Below are positions 47,201 to 59,792 of a DNA stretch of 64,000 nucleotides, piece after piece. Source of the DNA: Tupaia tana (lineage: Eukaryota; Chordata; Mammalia; Scandentia; Tupaiidae); contig JAKSZU010000050.1 of NCBI GenBank assembly GCA_026018925.1, positions 1,178,001 through 1,242,000 on the forward strand, given 5' to 3'. A program made the translations under genes and the position numbers. Under the pieces are notes generated by a model. That model was not told where the DNA came from and ran no database searches. It was given only the letters and a program-made list of their open reading frames with translations. Every line of letters starts with the position of its first letter. Position 1 is the first letter of the stretch.

Positions 47201-48300
47201 AGGTGTCCGCCTAGGGTTAGGGTTAGGTCTATGATATGATTTAGGCTTCAGGTTAGATTAGGTTTGAACTTAGTTTGGGGAAGTAAGTTTAGGGCTACTG
47301 TTAGTTTTCGGTTAACTGTTACGGTGGGAGTAAGCCTCAGGGTCAGGTTAGGTTTGGGGTTGAGCTTAAGGTGTCCGCCTAGGGTTAGGGTTAGGTCTAT
47401 GGTTTCATTTAGACTTCAGGTTAGGTTAGGTTTGAACTTAGTTTGAGGGAGTAAGTTTAGGGCTACTGTTAGTTTTCGGTTCAGTGTTACGGTTGGAGAT
47501 AGCGTCATGGTCAAGTTAGGGTTGGGGTTGAGATTCAGGTGTCCGCCTCGGGTTAGGGTTAGGTCTATGGTTTGAGTTAGGCTTCAGGTTAGGTTAGGTT
47601 TGAACTTAGTTTGAGGGAGTAAGTTTAGGCCTATTGTATTTTTCGGTTCAGTGTTACGGTTGAATTTAGCCTCAGGGTCAGGTTAGGGTTGGGGTCAAGC
47701 TTAAGGTGTCCGCCTAGGGTTAGGGTTAGGTCTATGGTTTGAGTTAGGCTTCAGGTTAGGTTAGGTTTGAACTTAGTTTGAGGGTGTAAGTTTAGGGCTA
47801 CTGTTACTTTTCAGTTCAGTGTTACCTTTGGAGTTAGCCTGAGGGTCAGGTTAGGGTTGGGGTTGAGCTTAAGGTGTCCGCCTAGGGTTAGGGTTAGGTC
47901 TGTTGTTTGAGTTAGGCTTCAGGTTATGTTAGGTTTGAACTTAGTTTGAGGGAGCAAGTTTGGGGCTACTGTTAGTTTTCGGTTCAGTGTTACGGTTGGA
48001 GATAGGGTCAGGGTCAGGTTAGGGTTGTGGTTGAGCTTCAGGTGTCCGCCTAGGGTTAGGGTTAGGGCTATGGTTTGAGTTAGGCTTCAGGTTAGGTTAG
48101 GTTTGAACTTAGTTTGAGGGAGTAAGTTTAGGGCTACTGTTAGTTTTCGGTTCAGTGTTACGGTTGGAGATAGCGTCAGGGTCAGGTTAGGGTTGGGGTT
48201 GAGCTTAAGGTACCAGCCTAGGGTGAGGGTTAGGTGTATGGTTTGGTTTAGGCTTCAGGTTAGGATAGGTTTGAACTTACTTTGAGGGAGTAAGTTTAGG
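44258..48300 (+). repeat. HOR E, left-edge variant copies
   Basis: This stretch carries two five-monomer cassettes ending at GGTACC (44,850 and 48,209), but their spacing of 3,359 bp does not match the later regular steps. Between them lie more diverged units (GTGACGGTAAGG copies near 44,987 and 45,151, a GGGTAACTG unit near 45,967) and the first example of the 46,270-47,600 series that is repeated later. It reads as the transition between D and the homogenised E zone. Confidence 0.8.
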
Positions 48301-49479
48301 GCTACTGTTAGTTTTTGGGTAACTGTTACGGTTGGAGTTAGCTTCACTTCCAGGTTAGGGTTGCGGTTGAGATTCAGGTGTCCGCCTAGGGTTAGGGTTA
48401 GGTCTATGGTTTGAGTTAGGCTTCAGGTTAGGTTAGGTTTGAACTTAGTTTGAGGGAGTAAGTTTAGGCCTATTGTATTTTTCAGTTCAGTGTTACAGTT
48501 GGATTTAGCCTCAGGGTCAGGTTAGGGTTTGGGTTAAACTTAAGGTGTCCGCCTAGGGTTATGGTTAGGTCTATTGTTTGAGTTAGGCTTCAGGTTAGGT
48601 TAGGTTTGAACTTAGTTTGAGGGAGTAATTTTAGGGCTACTGTTAGTTTTCGGTTCAGTGTTACGGTTGGAGATAGCGTCAGGGTCAGGTTAGGGTTGGG
48701 GTTGAGCTTCAGGTGTCCGCCTATTGTTAGGGTTATGTCTATCATTTGAGTTAGGCTTCAGGTTAGGTTAGGTTTGAACTTAGTTTGAGCAAGTATGTTT
48801 AGGGCTACTCTTAGTTTTCGGTTCAGTGATATGGTTGGAGTTAGCCTGGAGGTCAGGTTAGGGTTGGGGTTGAGCTTAAACTGTCCGCCTAGGGTTAGGG
48901 TTAGGTGTATGGTTTGTTTTAGGCCTCAGGTTAGGTTAGGTTTGAACTTAGTTTGAGGGAGTAAGTTTAGGGCTACTGTTAGTTTTCGGGAAACTGTTAC
49001 GGTTGGAGTTAGCATGAGGGCCAGGTTAGGGTTGGGGTTGAGATTAAGGTGTCTGCCTAGGGTTAGGGTTAGGTGTGTGGTTTGATTTAGGCTTCAGGTT
49101 AGGTTAGGTTTGAAGTTAGTTTGAGGGAGTAAGTTTAGGGCTACTGTTAGTTTTCGGTTAACTGTTACAGTTGGAGTAAGCGTCAGGGTCAGGTTAGGTT
49201 TGGGGTTGAGCTTAAGGTGTCCGCCTAGGGTTAGGGTTAGGTCTATGGTTTCATTTAGACTTCAGGTTAGGTTAGGTTTGAACTTAGTTTGAGGGAGTAA
49301 GTTTAGGGCTACTGTTAGTTTTCGGTTCAGTGTTACGGTTGGAGATAGCGTCATGGTCAAGTTAGGGTTGGGGTTGAGATTCAGGTGTCCGCCTCGGGTT
49401 AGGGTTAGGTCTATGGTTTGAGTTAGGCTTCAGGTTAGGTTAGGTTTGAACTTAGTTTGAGGGAGTAAGTTTAGGCCTA

Positions 49480-50895
49480 TTGTATTTTTCGGTTCAGTGT
49501 TACGGTTGAATTTAGCCTCAGGGTCAGGTTAGGGTTGGGGTCAAGCTTAAGGTGTCCGCCTAGGGTTAGGGTTAGGTCTATGGTTTGAGTTAGGCTTCAG
49601 GTTAGGTTAGGTTTGAACTTAGTTTGAGGGTGTAAGTTTAGGGCTACTGTTACTTTTCAGTTCAGTGTTACCTTTGGAGTTAGCCTGAGGGTCAGGTTAG
49701 GGTTGGGGTTGAGCTTAAGGTGTCCGCCTAGGGTTAGGGTTAGGTCTGTTGTTTGAGTTAGGCTTCAGGTTATGTTAGGTTTGAACTTAGTTTGAGGGAG
49801 CAAGTTTGGGGCTACTGTTAGTTTTCGGTTCAGTGTTACGGTTGGAGATAGGGTCAGGGTCAGGTTAGGGTTGTGGTTGAGCTTCAGGTGTCCGCCTAGG
49901 GTTAGGGTTAGGGATATGGTTTGAGTTAGGCTTCAGGTTAGGTTAGGTTTGAACTTAGTTTGAGGGAGTAAGTTTAGGGCTACTGTTAGTTTTCGGTTCA
50001 GTGTTACGGTTGGAGATAGCGTCAGGGTCAGGTTAGGGTTGGGGTTGAGCTTAAGGTACCAGCCTAGGGTTAGGGTTAGGTGTATGGTTTGGTTTAGGCT
50101 TCAGGTTAGGATAGGTTTGAACTTACTTTGAGGGAGTAAGTTTAGGGCTACTGTTAGTTTTTGGGTAACTGTTACGGTTGGAGTTAGCTTCACGGCCAGG
50201 TTAGGGTTGGGGTTGAGATTCAGGTGTCCGCCTAGGGTTAGGGTTAGGTCTATGGTTTGAGTTAGGCTTCAGGTTAGGTTAGGTTTGAACTTAGTTTGAG
50301 GGAGTAAGTTTAGGCCTATTGTATTTTTCGGTTCAGTGTTACGGTTGAATTTAGCCTCAGGGTCAGGTTAGGGTTGGGGTCAAGCTTAAGGTGTCCGCCT
50401 AGGGTTAGGGTTAGGTCTATGGTTTGAGTTAGGCTTCAGGTTAGGTTAGGTTTGAACTTAGTTTGAGGGTGTAAGTTTAGGGCTACTGTTACTTTTCAGT
50501 TCAGTGTTACCTTTGGAGTTAGCCTGAGGGTCAGGTTAGGGTTGGGGTTGAGCTTAAGGTTTCCGCCTAGGGTTAGGGTTAGGTCTGTTGTTTGAGTTAG
50601 GCTTCAGGTTATGTTAGGTTTGAACTTAGTTTGAGGGAGCAAGTTTGGGGCTACTGTTAGATTTCGGTTCAGTGTTACGGTTGGAGATAGGGTCAGGGTC
50701 AGGTTAGGGTTGTGGTTGAGCTTCAGGTGTCCGCCTAGGGTTAGGTTTAGGGCTATGGTTTGAGTTAGGCTTCAGGTTAGGTTAGGTTTGAACTTAGTTT
50801 GAGGGAGTAAGTTTAGGGCTACTGTTAGTTTTCGGTTCAGTGTTACGGTTGGAGATAGCGTCAGGGTCAGGTTAGGGTTGGGGTTGAGCTTAAGG
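49480..50895 (+). repeat. Tandem five-monomer cassettes (839 bp), E copy 1
   Basis: Two successive cassettes end at 50,056 and 50,895, 839 bp apart (five monomers less one base). A cassette contains, in order, the GGCCTATTGTATTTTTCGG unit, the GGGTGTAAG unit with ACTTTTCAG and CCTTTGG, the GAGCAAGTTTGGGG unit, the unit with GGTACCAGCC, and the GGGTAACTG unit with GCTTCACGGCC. The tandem pair is absent from the equivalent place at 52,910-54,924. Confidence 0.87.
50055..50060. other. GGTACC (KpnI-type) site marking the HOR E cassette
   Basis: A GCTTAAGGTACCAGCC sequence replaces the usual GCTTAAGGTGTCCGCC in one monomer of each cassette and creates a six-base palindrome. I find it at 44,850, 48,209, 50,055, 50,894, 52,909, 54,923, 56,938, 58,952 and 59,791 and nowhere in the first 44 kb. 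It is a convenient sequence marker; no biological role is implied. Confidence 0.88.
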
Positions 50896-53800
50896 TACCA
50901 GCCTAGGGTTAGGGTTAGGTGTATGGTTTGGTTTAGGCTTCAGGGTACGATAGGTTTGAACTTACTTTGAGGGAGTAAGTTTAGGGCTACTGTTAGTTTT
51001 TGGGTAACTGTTACGGTTGGAGTTAGCTTCACGGCCAGGTTAGGGTTGGGGTTGAGATTAAGATGTCCGCCTAGGGTTAGGGTAAGGTGTATGGTTTGAT
51101 TTAGGCTTCAGGTTAGATTATGTTTGAACTTAGTTTGAGGGAGTAAGTTTAGGGCTACTGTTAGTTTTCGGTTAACTGTTACAGTTGGAGTAAGCGTCAG
51201 GGTCAGGTTAGGTTTGGGGTTGAAGTTAAGGTGTCCGCCTAGGGTTAGGGTTAGCTGTATGGTTTGATTTAGGCTTCAGGTTAGGTTAGGTTTGAACTTT
51301 GTTTGAGGGAGTAAATTTAGGGCTACTGTTTAATTTTCGGTTCAGTATTATGGTTGGAGTTAGCGTCAGGGTCATGTTAGGGTTGGGGTTAGCTTGAGGT
51401 GTCCGCCTAGGGTTAGGGTTAGGTCTATGGTTTGAGTTAGGCTTCAGGTTAGGTTAGGTTTGAACTTAGTTTTATGGAGTAAGTTTAGGGCTACTGTTAG
51501 TTTTCGGTTCATTGTTACGGTTGGAGTAAGCGTCAGGGTCAGGTTAGGGTGGGGGTTAAGCATAACGTGTCCGCCTAGGGTTAGGGTTAGGTCTATGGTT
51601 TCATTTAGGCTTCACGTTAGACAAGGATTGACCTTAGTTTGAGGGAGTAAGTTTAGGGCTACTGTTAGTTTTCGTTTCAGTGTCACGGTTGGATTTAGCC
51701 TCAGGGTCAGGTTAGGGTTGGGGTTAAGCTTAAGGTGTCCGCCTAGGGTTAGGGTTAGGTCTATTGTTTGAGTTAGGCTTCAGGTTAGGTTAGGTTTGAA
51801 CTTAGTTTGAGGGAGTAAGTTTAGGGCTACTGTTAGTTTTCGGTTCAGTGTTACAGTTGTAGTAAGCGTCAGGGTCAGGGTAGGGTGGGGGTTAAGCATA
51901 AGGTGTCCGCCTAGGTTTAGGGTTAGGTCTATGATTTGATTTAGGCTTCAGGTTAGGTTAGGTTTAAACTTAGTTTGAGGGAGTAAGTTTAGGGCTTCTG
52001 TTAGTTTTCGGTTAACTGTTACGGTTGGAGTAAGCGTCAGGGTCAGGTTAGGTTTGGGGTTGAGCTTAAGGTGTCCGCCTAGGGTTAGGGTTAGGTCTAT
52101 GGTTTCATTTAGACTTCAGGTTAGGTGAAGTTTGAACTTAGTTTGAGGGAGTAAGTTTAGGGCTACTGTTAGTTTTCGGTTCAGTGTTACGGTTGGAGAT
52201 AGCGTCATGGTCAAGTTAGGGTTGGGGTTGAGATTCAGGTGTCCGCCTAGGGTTAGGGTTAGGTCTATGGTTTGAGTTAGGCTTCAGGTTAGGTTAGGTT
52301 TGAACTTAGTTTGAGGGAGTAAGTTTAGGCCTATTGTATTTTTCGGTTCAGTGTTACGGTTGAATTTAGCCTCAGGGTCAGGTTAGGGTTGGGGTCAAGC
52401 TTAAGGTGTCCGCCTAGGGTTAGGGTTAGGTCTATGGTTTGAGTTAGGCTTCAGGTTAGGTTAGGTTTGAACTTAGTTTGAGGGTGTAAGTTTAGGGCTA
52501 CTGTTACTTTTCAGTTCAGTGTTACCTTTGGAGTTAGCCTGAGGGTCAGGTTAGGGTTGGGGTTGAGCTTAAGGTGTCCGCCTAGGGTTAGGGTTAGGTC
52601 TGTTGTTTGAGTTAGGCTTCAGGTTATGTTAGGTTTGAACTTAGTTTGAGGGAGCAAGTTTGGGGCTACTGTTAGTTTTCGGTTCAGTGTTACGGTTGGA
52701 GATAGGGTCAGGGTCAGGTTAGGGTTGTGGTTGAGCTTCAGGTGTCCGCCTAGGGTTAGGGTTAGGGCTATGGTTTGAGTTAGGCTTCAGGTTAGGTTAG
52801 GTTTGAACTTAGTTTGAGGGAGTAAGTTTAGGGCTACTGTTAGTTTTCGGTTCAGTGTTACGGTTGGAGATAGCGTCAGGGTCAGGTTAGGGTTGGGGTT
52901 GAGCTTAAGGTACCAGCCTAGGGTGAGGGTTAGGTGTATGGTTTGGTTTAGGCTTCAGGTTAGGATAGGTTTGAACTTACTTTGAGGGAGTAAGTTTAGG
53001 GCTACTGTTAGTTTTTGGGTAACTGTTACGGTTGGAGTTGGCTTCACTTCCAGGTTAGGGTTGGGGTTGAGATTCAGGTGTCCGCCTAGGGTTAGGGTTA
53101 GGTCTATGGTTTGAGTTAGGCTTCAGGTTAGGTTAGGTTTGAACTTAGTTTGAGGGAGTAAGTTTAGGCCTATTGTATTTTTCAGTTCAGTGTTACAGTT
53201 GGATTTAGCCTCAGGGTCAGGTTAGGGTTTGGGTTAAACTTAAGGTGTCCGCCTAGGGTTATGGTTAGGTCTATTGTTTGAGTTAGGCTTCAGGTTAGGT
53301 TAGGTTTGAACTTAGTTTGAGGGAGTAATTTTAGGGCTACTGTTAGTTTTCGGTTCAGTGTTACGGTTGGAGATAGCGTCAGGGTCAGGTTAGGGTTGGG
53401 GTTGAGCTTCAGGTGTCCGCCTATTGTTAGGGTTATGTCTATCATTTGAGTTAGGCTTCAGGTTAGGTTAGGTTTGAACTTAGTTTGAGCAAGTAAGTTT
53501 AGGGCTACTCTTAGTTTTCGGTTCAGTGATATGGTTGGAGTTAGCCTGGAGGTCAGGTTAGGGTTGGGGTTGAGCTTAAACTGTCCGCCTAGGGTTAGGG
53601 TTAGGTGTATGGTTTGTTTTAGGCCTCAGGTTAGGTTAGGTTTGAACTTAGTTTGAGGGAGTAAGTTTAGGGCTACTGTTAGTTTTCGGGAAACTGTTAC
53701 GGTTGGAGTTAGCATGAGGGCCAGGTTAGGGTTGGGGTTGAGATTAAGGTGTCTGCCTAGGGTTAGGGTTAGGTGTGTGGTTTGATTTAGGCTTCAGGTT

Positions 53801-56800
53801 AGGTTAGGTTTGAAGTTAGTTTGAGGGAGTAAGTTTAGGGCTACTGTTAGTTTTCGGTTAACTGTTACAGTTGGAGTAAGCGTCAGGGTCAGGGTAGGGT
53901 GTGGGTTAAGCATAAGGTGTCCGCCTAGGGTTAGGGTTAGGTCTATGATATGATTTAGGCTTCAGGTTAGATTAGGTTTGAACTTAGTTTGGGGGAGTAA
54001 GTTTAGGGCTACTGTTAGTTTTCGGTTAACTGTTACGGTGGGAGTAAGCGTCAGGGTCAGGTTAGGTTTGGGGTTGAGCTTAAGGTGTCCGCCTAGGGTT
54101 AGGGTTAGGTCTATGGTTTCATTTAGACTTCAGGTTAGGTTAGGTTTGAACTTAGTTTGAGGGAGTAAGTTTAGGGCTACTGTTAGTTTTCGGTTCAGTG
54201 TTACGGTTGGAGATAGCGTCATGGTCAAGTTAGGGTTGGGGTTGAGATTCAGGTGTCCGCCTCGGGTTAGGGTTAGGTCTATGGTTTGAGTTAGGCTTCA
54301 GGTTAGGTTAGGTTTGAACTTAGTTTGAGGGAGTAAGTTTAGGCCTATTGTATTTTTCGGTTCAGTGTTACGGTTGAATTTAGCCTCAGGGTCAGGTTAG
54401 GGTTGGGGTCAAGCTTAAGGTGTCCGCCTAGGGTTAGGGTTAGGTCTATGGTTTGAGTTAGGCTTCAGGTTAGGTTAGGTTTGAACTTAGTTTGAGGGTG
54501 TAAGTTTAGGGCTACTGTTACTTTTCAGTTCAGTGTTACCTTTGGAGTTAGCCTGAGGGTCAGGTTAGGGTTGGGGTTGAGCTTAAGGTTTCCGCCTAGG
54601 GTTAGGGTTAGGTCTGTTGTTTGAGTTAGGCTTCAGGTTATGTTAGGTTTGAACTTAGTTTGAGGGAGCAAGTTTGGGGCTACTGTTAGATTTCGGTTCA
54701 GTGTTACGGTTGGAGATAGGGTCAGGGTCAGGTTAGGGTTGTGGTTGAGCTTCAGGTGTCCGCCTAGGGTTAGGTTTAGGGCTATGGTTTGAGTTAGGCT
54801 TCAGGTTAGGTTAGGTTTGAACTTAGTTTGAGGGAGTAAGTTTAGGGCTACTGTTAGTTTTCGGTTCAGTGTTACGGTTGGAGATAGCGTCAGGGTCAGG
54901 TTAGGGTTGGGGTTGAGCTTAAGGTACCAGCCTAGGGTTAGGGTTAGGTGTATGGTTTGGTTTAGGCTTCAGGGTACGATAGGTTTGAACTTACTTTGAG
55001 GGAGTAAGTTTAGGGCTACTGTTAGTTTTTGGGTAACTGTTACGGTTGGAGTTAGCTTCACGGCCAGGTTAGGGTTGGGGTTGAGATTAAGATGTCCGCC
55101 TAGGGTTAGGGTAAGGTGTATGGTTTGATTTAGGCTTCAGGTTAGATTATGTTTGAACTTAGTTTGAGGGAGTAAGTTTAGGGCTACTGTTAGTTTTCGG
55201 TTAACTGTTACAGTTGGAGTAAGCGTCAGGGTCAGGTTAGGTTTGGGGTTGAAGTTAAGGTGTCCGCCTAGGGTTAGGGTTAGCTGTATGGTTTGATTTA
55301 GGCTTCAGGTTAGGTTAGGTTTGAACTTTGTTTGAGGGAGTAAATTTAGGGCTACTGTTTAATTTTCGGTTCAGTATTATGGTTGGAGTTAGCGTCAGGG
55401 TCATGTTAGGGTTGGGGTTAGCTTGAGGTGTCCGCCTAGGGTTAGGGTTAGGTCTATGGTTTGAGTTAGGCTTCAGGTTAGGTTAGGTTTGAACTTAGTT
55501 TTATGGAGTAAGTTTAGGGCTACTGTTAGTTTTCGGTTCATTGTTACGGTTGGAGTAAGCGTCAGGGTCAGGTTAGGGTGGGGGTTAAGCATAACGTGTC
55601 CGCCTAGGGTTAGGGTTAGGTCTATGGTTTCATTTAGGCTTCACGTTAGACAAGGATTGACCTTAGTTTGAGGGAGTAAGTTTAGGGCTACTGTTAGTTT
55701 TCGTTTCAGTGTCACGGTTGGATTTAGCCTCAGGGTCAGGTTAGGGTTGGGGTTAAGCTTAAGGTGTCCGCCTAGGGTTAGGGTTAGGTCTATTGTTTGA
55801 GTTAGGCTTCAGGTTAGGTTAGGTTTGAACTTAGTTTGAGGGAGTAAGTTTAGGGCTACTGTTAGTTTTCGGTTCAGTGTTACAGTTGTAGTAAGCGTCA
55901 GGGTCAGGGTAGGGTGGGGGTTAAGCATAAGGTGTCCGCCTAGGTTTAGGGTTAGGTCTATGATTTGATTTAGGCTTCAGGTTAGGTTAGGTTTAAACTT
56001 AGTTTGAGGGAGTAAGTTTAGGGCTTCTGTTAGTTTTCGGTTAACTGTTACGGTTGGAGTAAGCGTCAGGGTCAGGTTAGGTTTGGGGTTGAGCTTAAGG
56101 TGTCCGCCTAGGGTTAGGGTTAGGTCTATGGTTTCATTTAGACTTCAGGTTAGGTTAGGTTTGAACTTAGTTTGAGGGAGTAAGTTTAGGGCTACTGTTA
56201 GTTTTCGGTTCAGTGTTACGGTTGGAGATAGCGTCATGGTCAAGTTAGGGTTGGGGTTGAGATTCAGGTGTCCGCCTAGGGTTAGGGTTAGGTCTATGGT
56301 TTGAGTTAGGCTTCAGGTTAGGTTAGGTTTGAACTTAGTTTGAGGGAGTAAGTTTAGGCCTATTGTATTTTTCGGTTCAGTGTTACGGTTGAATTTAGCC
56401 TCAGGGTCAGGTTAGGGTTGGGGTCAAGCTTAAGGTGTCCGCCTAGGGTTAGGGTTAGGTCTATGGTTTGAGTTAGGCTTCAGGTTAGGTTAGGTTTGAA
56501 CTTAGTTTGAGGGTGTAAGTTTAGGGCTACTGTTACTTTTCAGTTCAGTGTTACCTTTGGAGTTAGCCTGAGGGTCAGGTTAGGGTTGGGGTTGAGCTTA
56601 AGGTGTCCGCCTAGGGTTAGGGTTAGGTCTGTTGTTTGAGTTAGGCTTCAGGTTATGTTAGGTTTGAACTTAGTTTGAGGGAGCAAGTTTGGGGCTACTG
56701 TTAGTTTTCGGTTCAGTGTTACGGTTGGAGATAGGGTCAGGGTCAGGTTAGGGTTGTGGTTGAGCTTCAGGTGTCCGCCTAGGGTTAGGGTTAGGGCTAT

Positions 56801-58369
56801 GGTTTGAGTTAGGCTTCAGGTTAGGTTAGGTTTGAACTTAGTTTGAGGGAGTAAGTTTAGGGCTACTGTTAGTTTTCGGTTCAGTGTTACGGTTGGAGAT
56901 AGCGTCAGGGTCAGGTTAGGGTTGGGGTTGAGCTTAAGGTACCAGCCTAGGGTGAGGGTTAGGTGTATGGTTTGGTTTAGGCTTCAGGTTAGGATAGGTT
57001 TGAACTTACTTTGAGGGAGTAAGTTTAGGGCTACTGTTAGTTTTTGGGTAACTGTTACGGTTGGAGTTGGCTTCACTTCCAGGTTAGGGTTGGGGTTGAG
57101 ATTCAGGTGTCCGCCTAGGGTTAGGGTTAGGTCTATGGTTTGAGTTAGGCTTCAGGTTAGGTTAGGTTTGAACTTAGTTTGAGGGAGTAAGTTTAGGCCT
57201 ATTGTATTTTTCAGTTCAGTGTTACAGTTGGATTTAGCCTCAGGGTCAGGTTAGGGTTTGGGTTAAACTTAAGGTGTCCGCCTAGGGTTATGGTTAGGTC
57301 TATTGTTTGAGTTAGGCTTCAGGTTAGGTTAGGTTTGAACTTAGTTTGAGGGAGTAATTTTAGGGCTACTGTTAGTTTTCGGTTCAGTGTTACGGTTGGA
57401 GATAGCGTCAGGGTCAGGTTAGGGTTGGGGTTGAGCTTCAGGTGTCCGCCTATTGTTAGGGTTATGTCTATCATTTGAGTTAGGCTTCAGGTTAGGTTAG
57501 GTTTGAACTTAGTTTGAGCAAGTAAGTTTAGGGCTACTCTTAGTTTTCGGTTCAGTGATATGGTTGGAGTTAGCCTGGAGGTCAGGTTAGGGTTGGGGTT
57601 GAGCTTAAACTGTCCGCCTAGGGTTAGGGTTAGGTGTATGGTTTGTTTTAGGCCTCAGGTTAGGTTAGGTTTGAACTTAGTTTGAGGGAGTAAGTTTAGG
57701 GCTACTGTTAGTTTTCGGGAAACTGTTACGGTTGGAGTTAGCATGAGGGCCAGGTTAGGGTTGGGGTTGAGATTAAGGTGTCTGCCTAGGGTTAGGGTTA
57801 GGTGTGTGGTTTGATTTAGGCTTCAGGTTAGGTTAGGTTTGAAGTTAGTTTGAGGGAGTAAGTTTAGGGCTACTGTTAGTTTTCGGTTAACTGTTACAGT
57901 TGGAGTAAGCGTCAGGGTCAGGGTAGGGTGTGGGTTAAGCATAAGGTGTCCGCCTAGGGTTAGGGTTAGGTCTATGATATGATTTAGGCTTCAGGTTAGA
58001 TTAGGTTTGAACTTAGTTTGGGGGAGTAAGTTTAGGGCTACTGTTAGTTTTCGGTTAACTGTTACGGTGGGAGTAAGCGTCAGGGTCAGGTTAGGTTTGG
58101 GGTTGAGCTTAAGGTGTCCGCCTAGGGTTAGGGTTAGGTCTATGGTTTCATTTAGACTTCAGGTTAGGTTAGGTTTGAACTTAGTTTGAGGGAGTAAGTT
58201 TAGGGCTACTGTTAGTTTTCGGTTCAGTGTTACGGTTGGAGATAGCGTCATGGTCAAGTTAGGGTTGGGGTTGAGATTCAGGTGTCCGCCTCGGGTTAGG
58301 GTTAGGTCTATGGTTTGAGTTAGGCTTCAGGTTAGGTTAGGTTTGAACTTAGTTTGAGGGAGTAAGTTT

Positions 58370-59792
58370 AGGCCTATTGTATTTTTCGGTTCAGTGTTAC
58401 GGTTGAATTTAGCCTCAGGGTCAGGTTAGGGTTGGGGTCAAGCTTAAGGTGTCCGCCTAGGGTTAGGGTTAGGTCTATGGTTTGAGTTAGGCTTCAGGTT
58501 AGGTTAGGTTTGAACTTAGTTTGAGGGTGTAAGTTTAGGGCTACTGTTACTTTTCAGTTCAGTGTTACCTTTGGAGTTAGCCTGAGAGTCAGGTTAGGGT
58601 TGGGGTTGAGCTTAAGGTGTCCGCCTAGGGTTAGGGTTAGGTCTGTTGTTTGAGTTAGGCTTCAGGTTATGTTAGGTTTGAACTTAGTTTGAGGGAGCAA
58701 GTTTGGGGCTACTGTTAGTTTTCGGTTCAGTGTTACGGTTGGAGATAGGGTCAGGGTCAGGTTAGGGTTGTGGTTGAGCTTCAGGTGTCCGCCTAGGGTT
58801 AGGGTTAGGGATATGGTTTGAGTTAGGCTTCAGGTTAGGTTAGGTTTGAACTTAGTTTGAGGGAGTAAGTTTAGGGCTACTGTTAGTTTTCGGTTCAGTG
58901 TTACGGTTGGAGATAGCGTCAGAGTCAGGTTAGGGTTGGGGTTGAGCTTAAGGTACCAGCCTAGGGTTAGGGTTAGGTGTATGGTTTGGTTTAGGCTTCA
59001 GGTTAGGATAGGTTTGAACTTACTTTGAGGGAGTAAGTTTAGGGCTACTGTTAGTTTTTGGGTAACTGTTACGGTTGGAGTTAGCTTCACGGCCAGGTTA
59101 GGGTTGGGGTTGAGATTCAGGTGTCCGCCTAGGGTTAGGGTTAGGTCTATGGTTTGAGTTAGGCTTCAGGTTAGGTTAGGTTTGAACTTAGTTTGAGGGA
59201 GTAAGTTTAGGCCTATTGTATTTTTCGGTTCAGTGTTACGGTTGAATTTAGCCTCAGGGTCAGGTTAGGGTTGGGGTCAAGCTTAAGGTGTCCGCCTAGG
59301 GTTAGGGTTAGGTCTATGGTTTGAGTTAGGCTTCAGGTTAGGTTAGGTTTGAACTTAGTTTGAGGGTGTAAGTTTAGGGCTACTGTTACTTTTCAGTTCA
59401 GTGTTACCTTTGGAGTTAGCCTGAGGGTCAGGTTAGGGTTGGGGTTGAGCTTAAGGTTTCCGCCTAGGGTTAGGGTTAGGTCTGTTGTTTGAGTTAGGCT
59501 TCAGGTTATGTTAGGTTTGAACTTAGTTTGAGGGAGCAAGTTTGGGGCTACTGTTAGATTTCGGTTCAGTGTTACGGTTGGAGATAGGGTCAGGGTCAGG
59601 TTAGGGTTGTGGTTGAGCTTCAGGTGTCCGCCTAGGGTTAGGGTTAGGGCTATGGTTTGAGTTAGGCTTCAGGTTAGGTTAGGTTTGAACTTAGTTTGAG
59701 GGAGTAAGTTTAGGGCTACTGTTAGTTTTCGGTTCAGTGTTACGGTTGGAGATAGCGTCAGGGTCAGGTTAGGGTTGGGGTTGAGCTTAAGG
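58370..59792 (+). repeat. Tandem five-monomer cassettes (839 bp), E copy 3
   Basis: The same tandem pair as at 49,480-50,895 ends at GGTACC sites 58,952 and 59,791. It moves the downstream partner of 55,489 to 60,357, an offset of 4,868 bp, which is exactly 4,029 plus 839. A shared TTAGGGATATGG variant is seen just before the first cassette end here and at about 49,910, so both pairs probably have a common origin. Confidence 0.87.
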
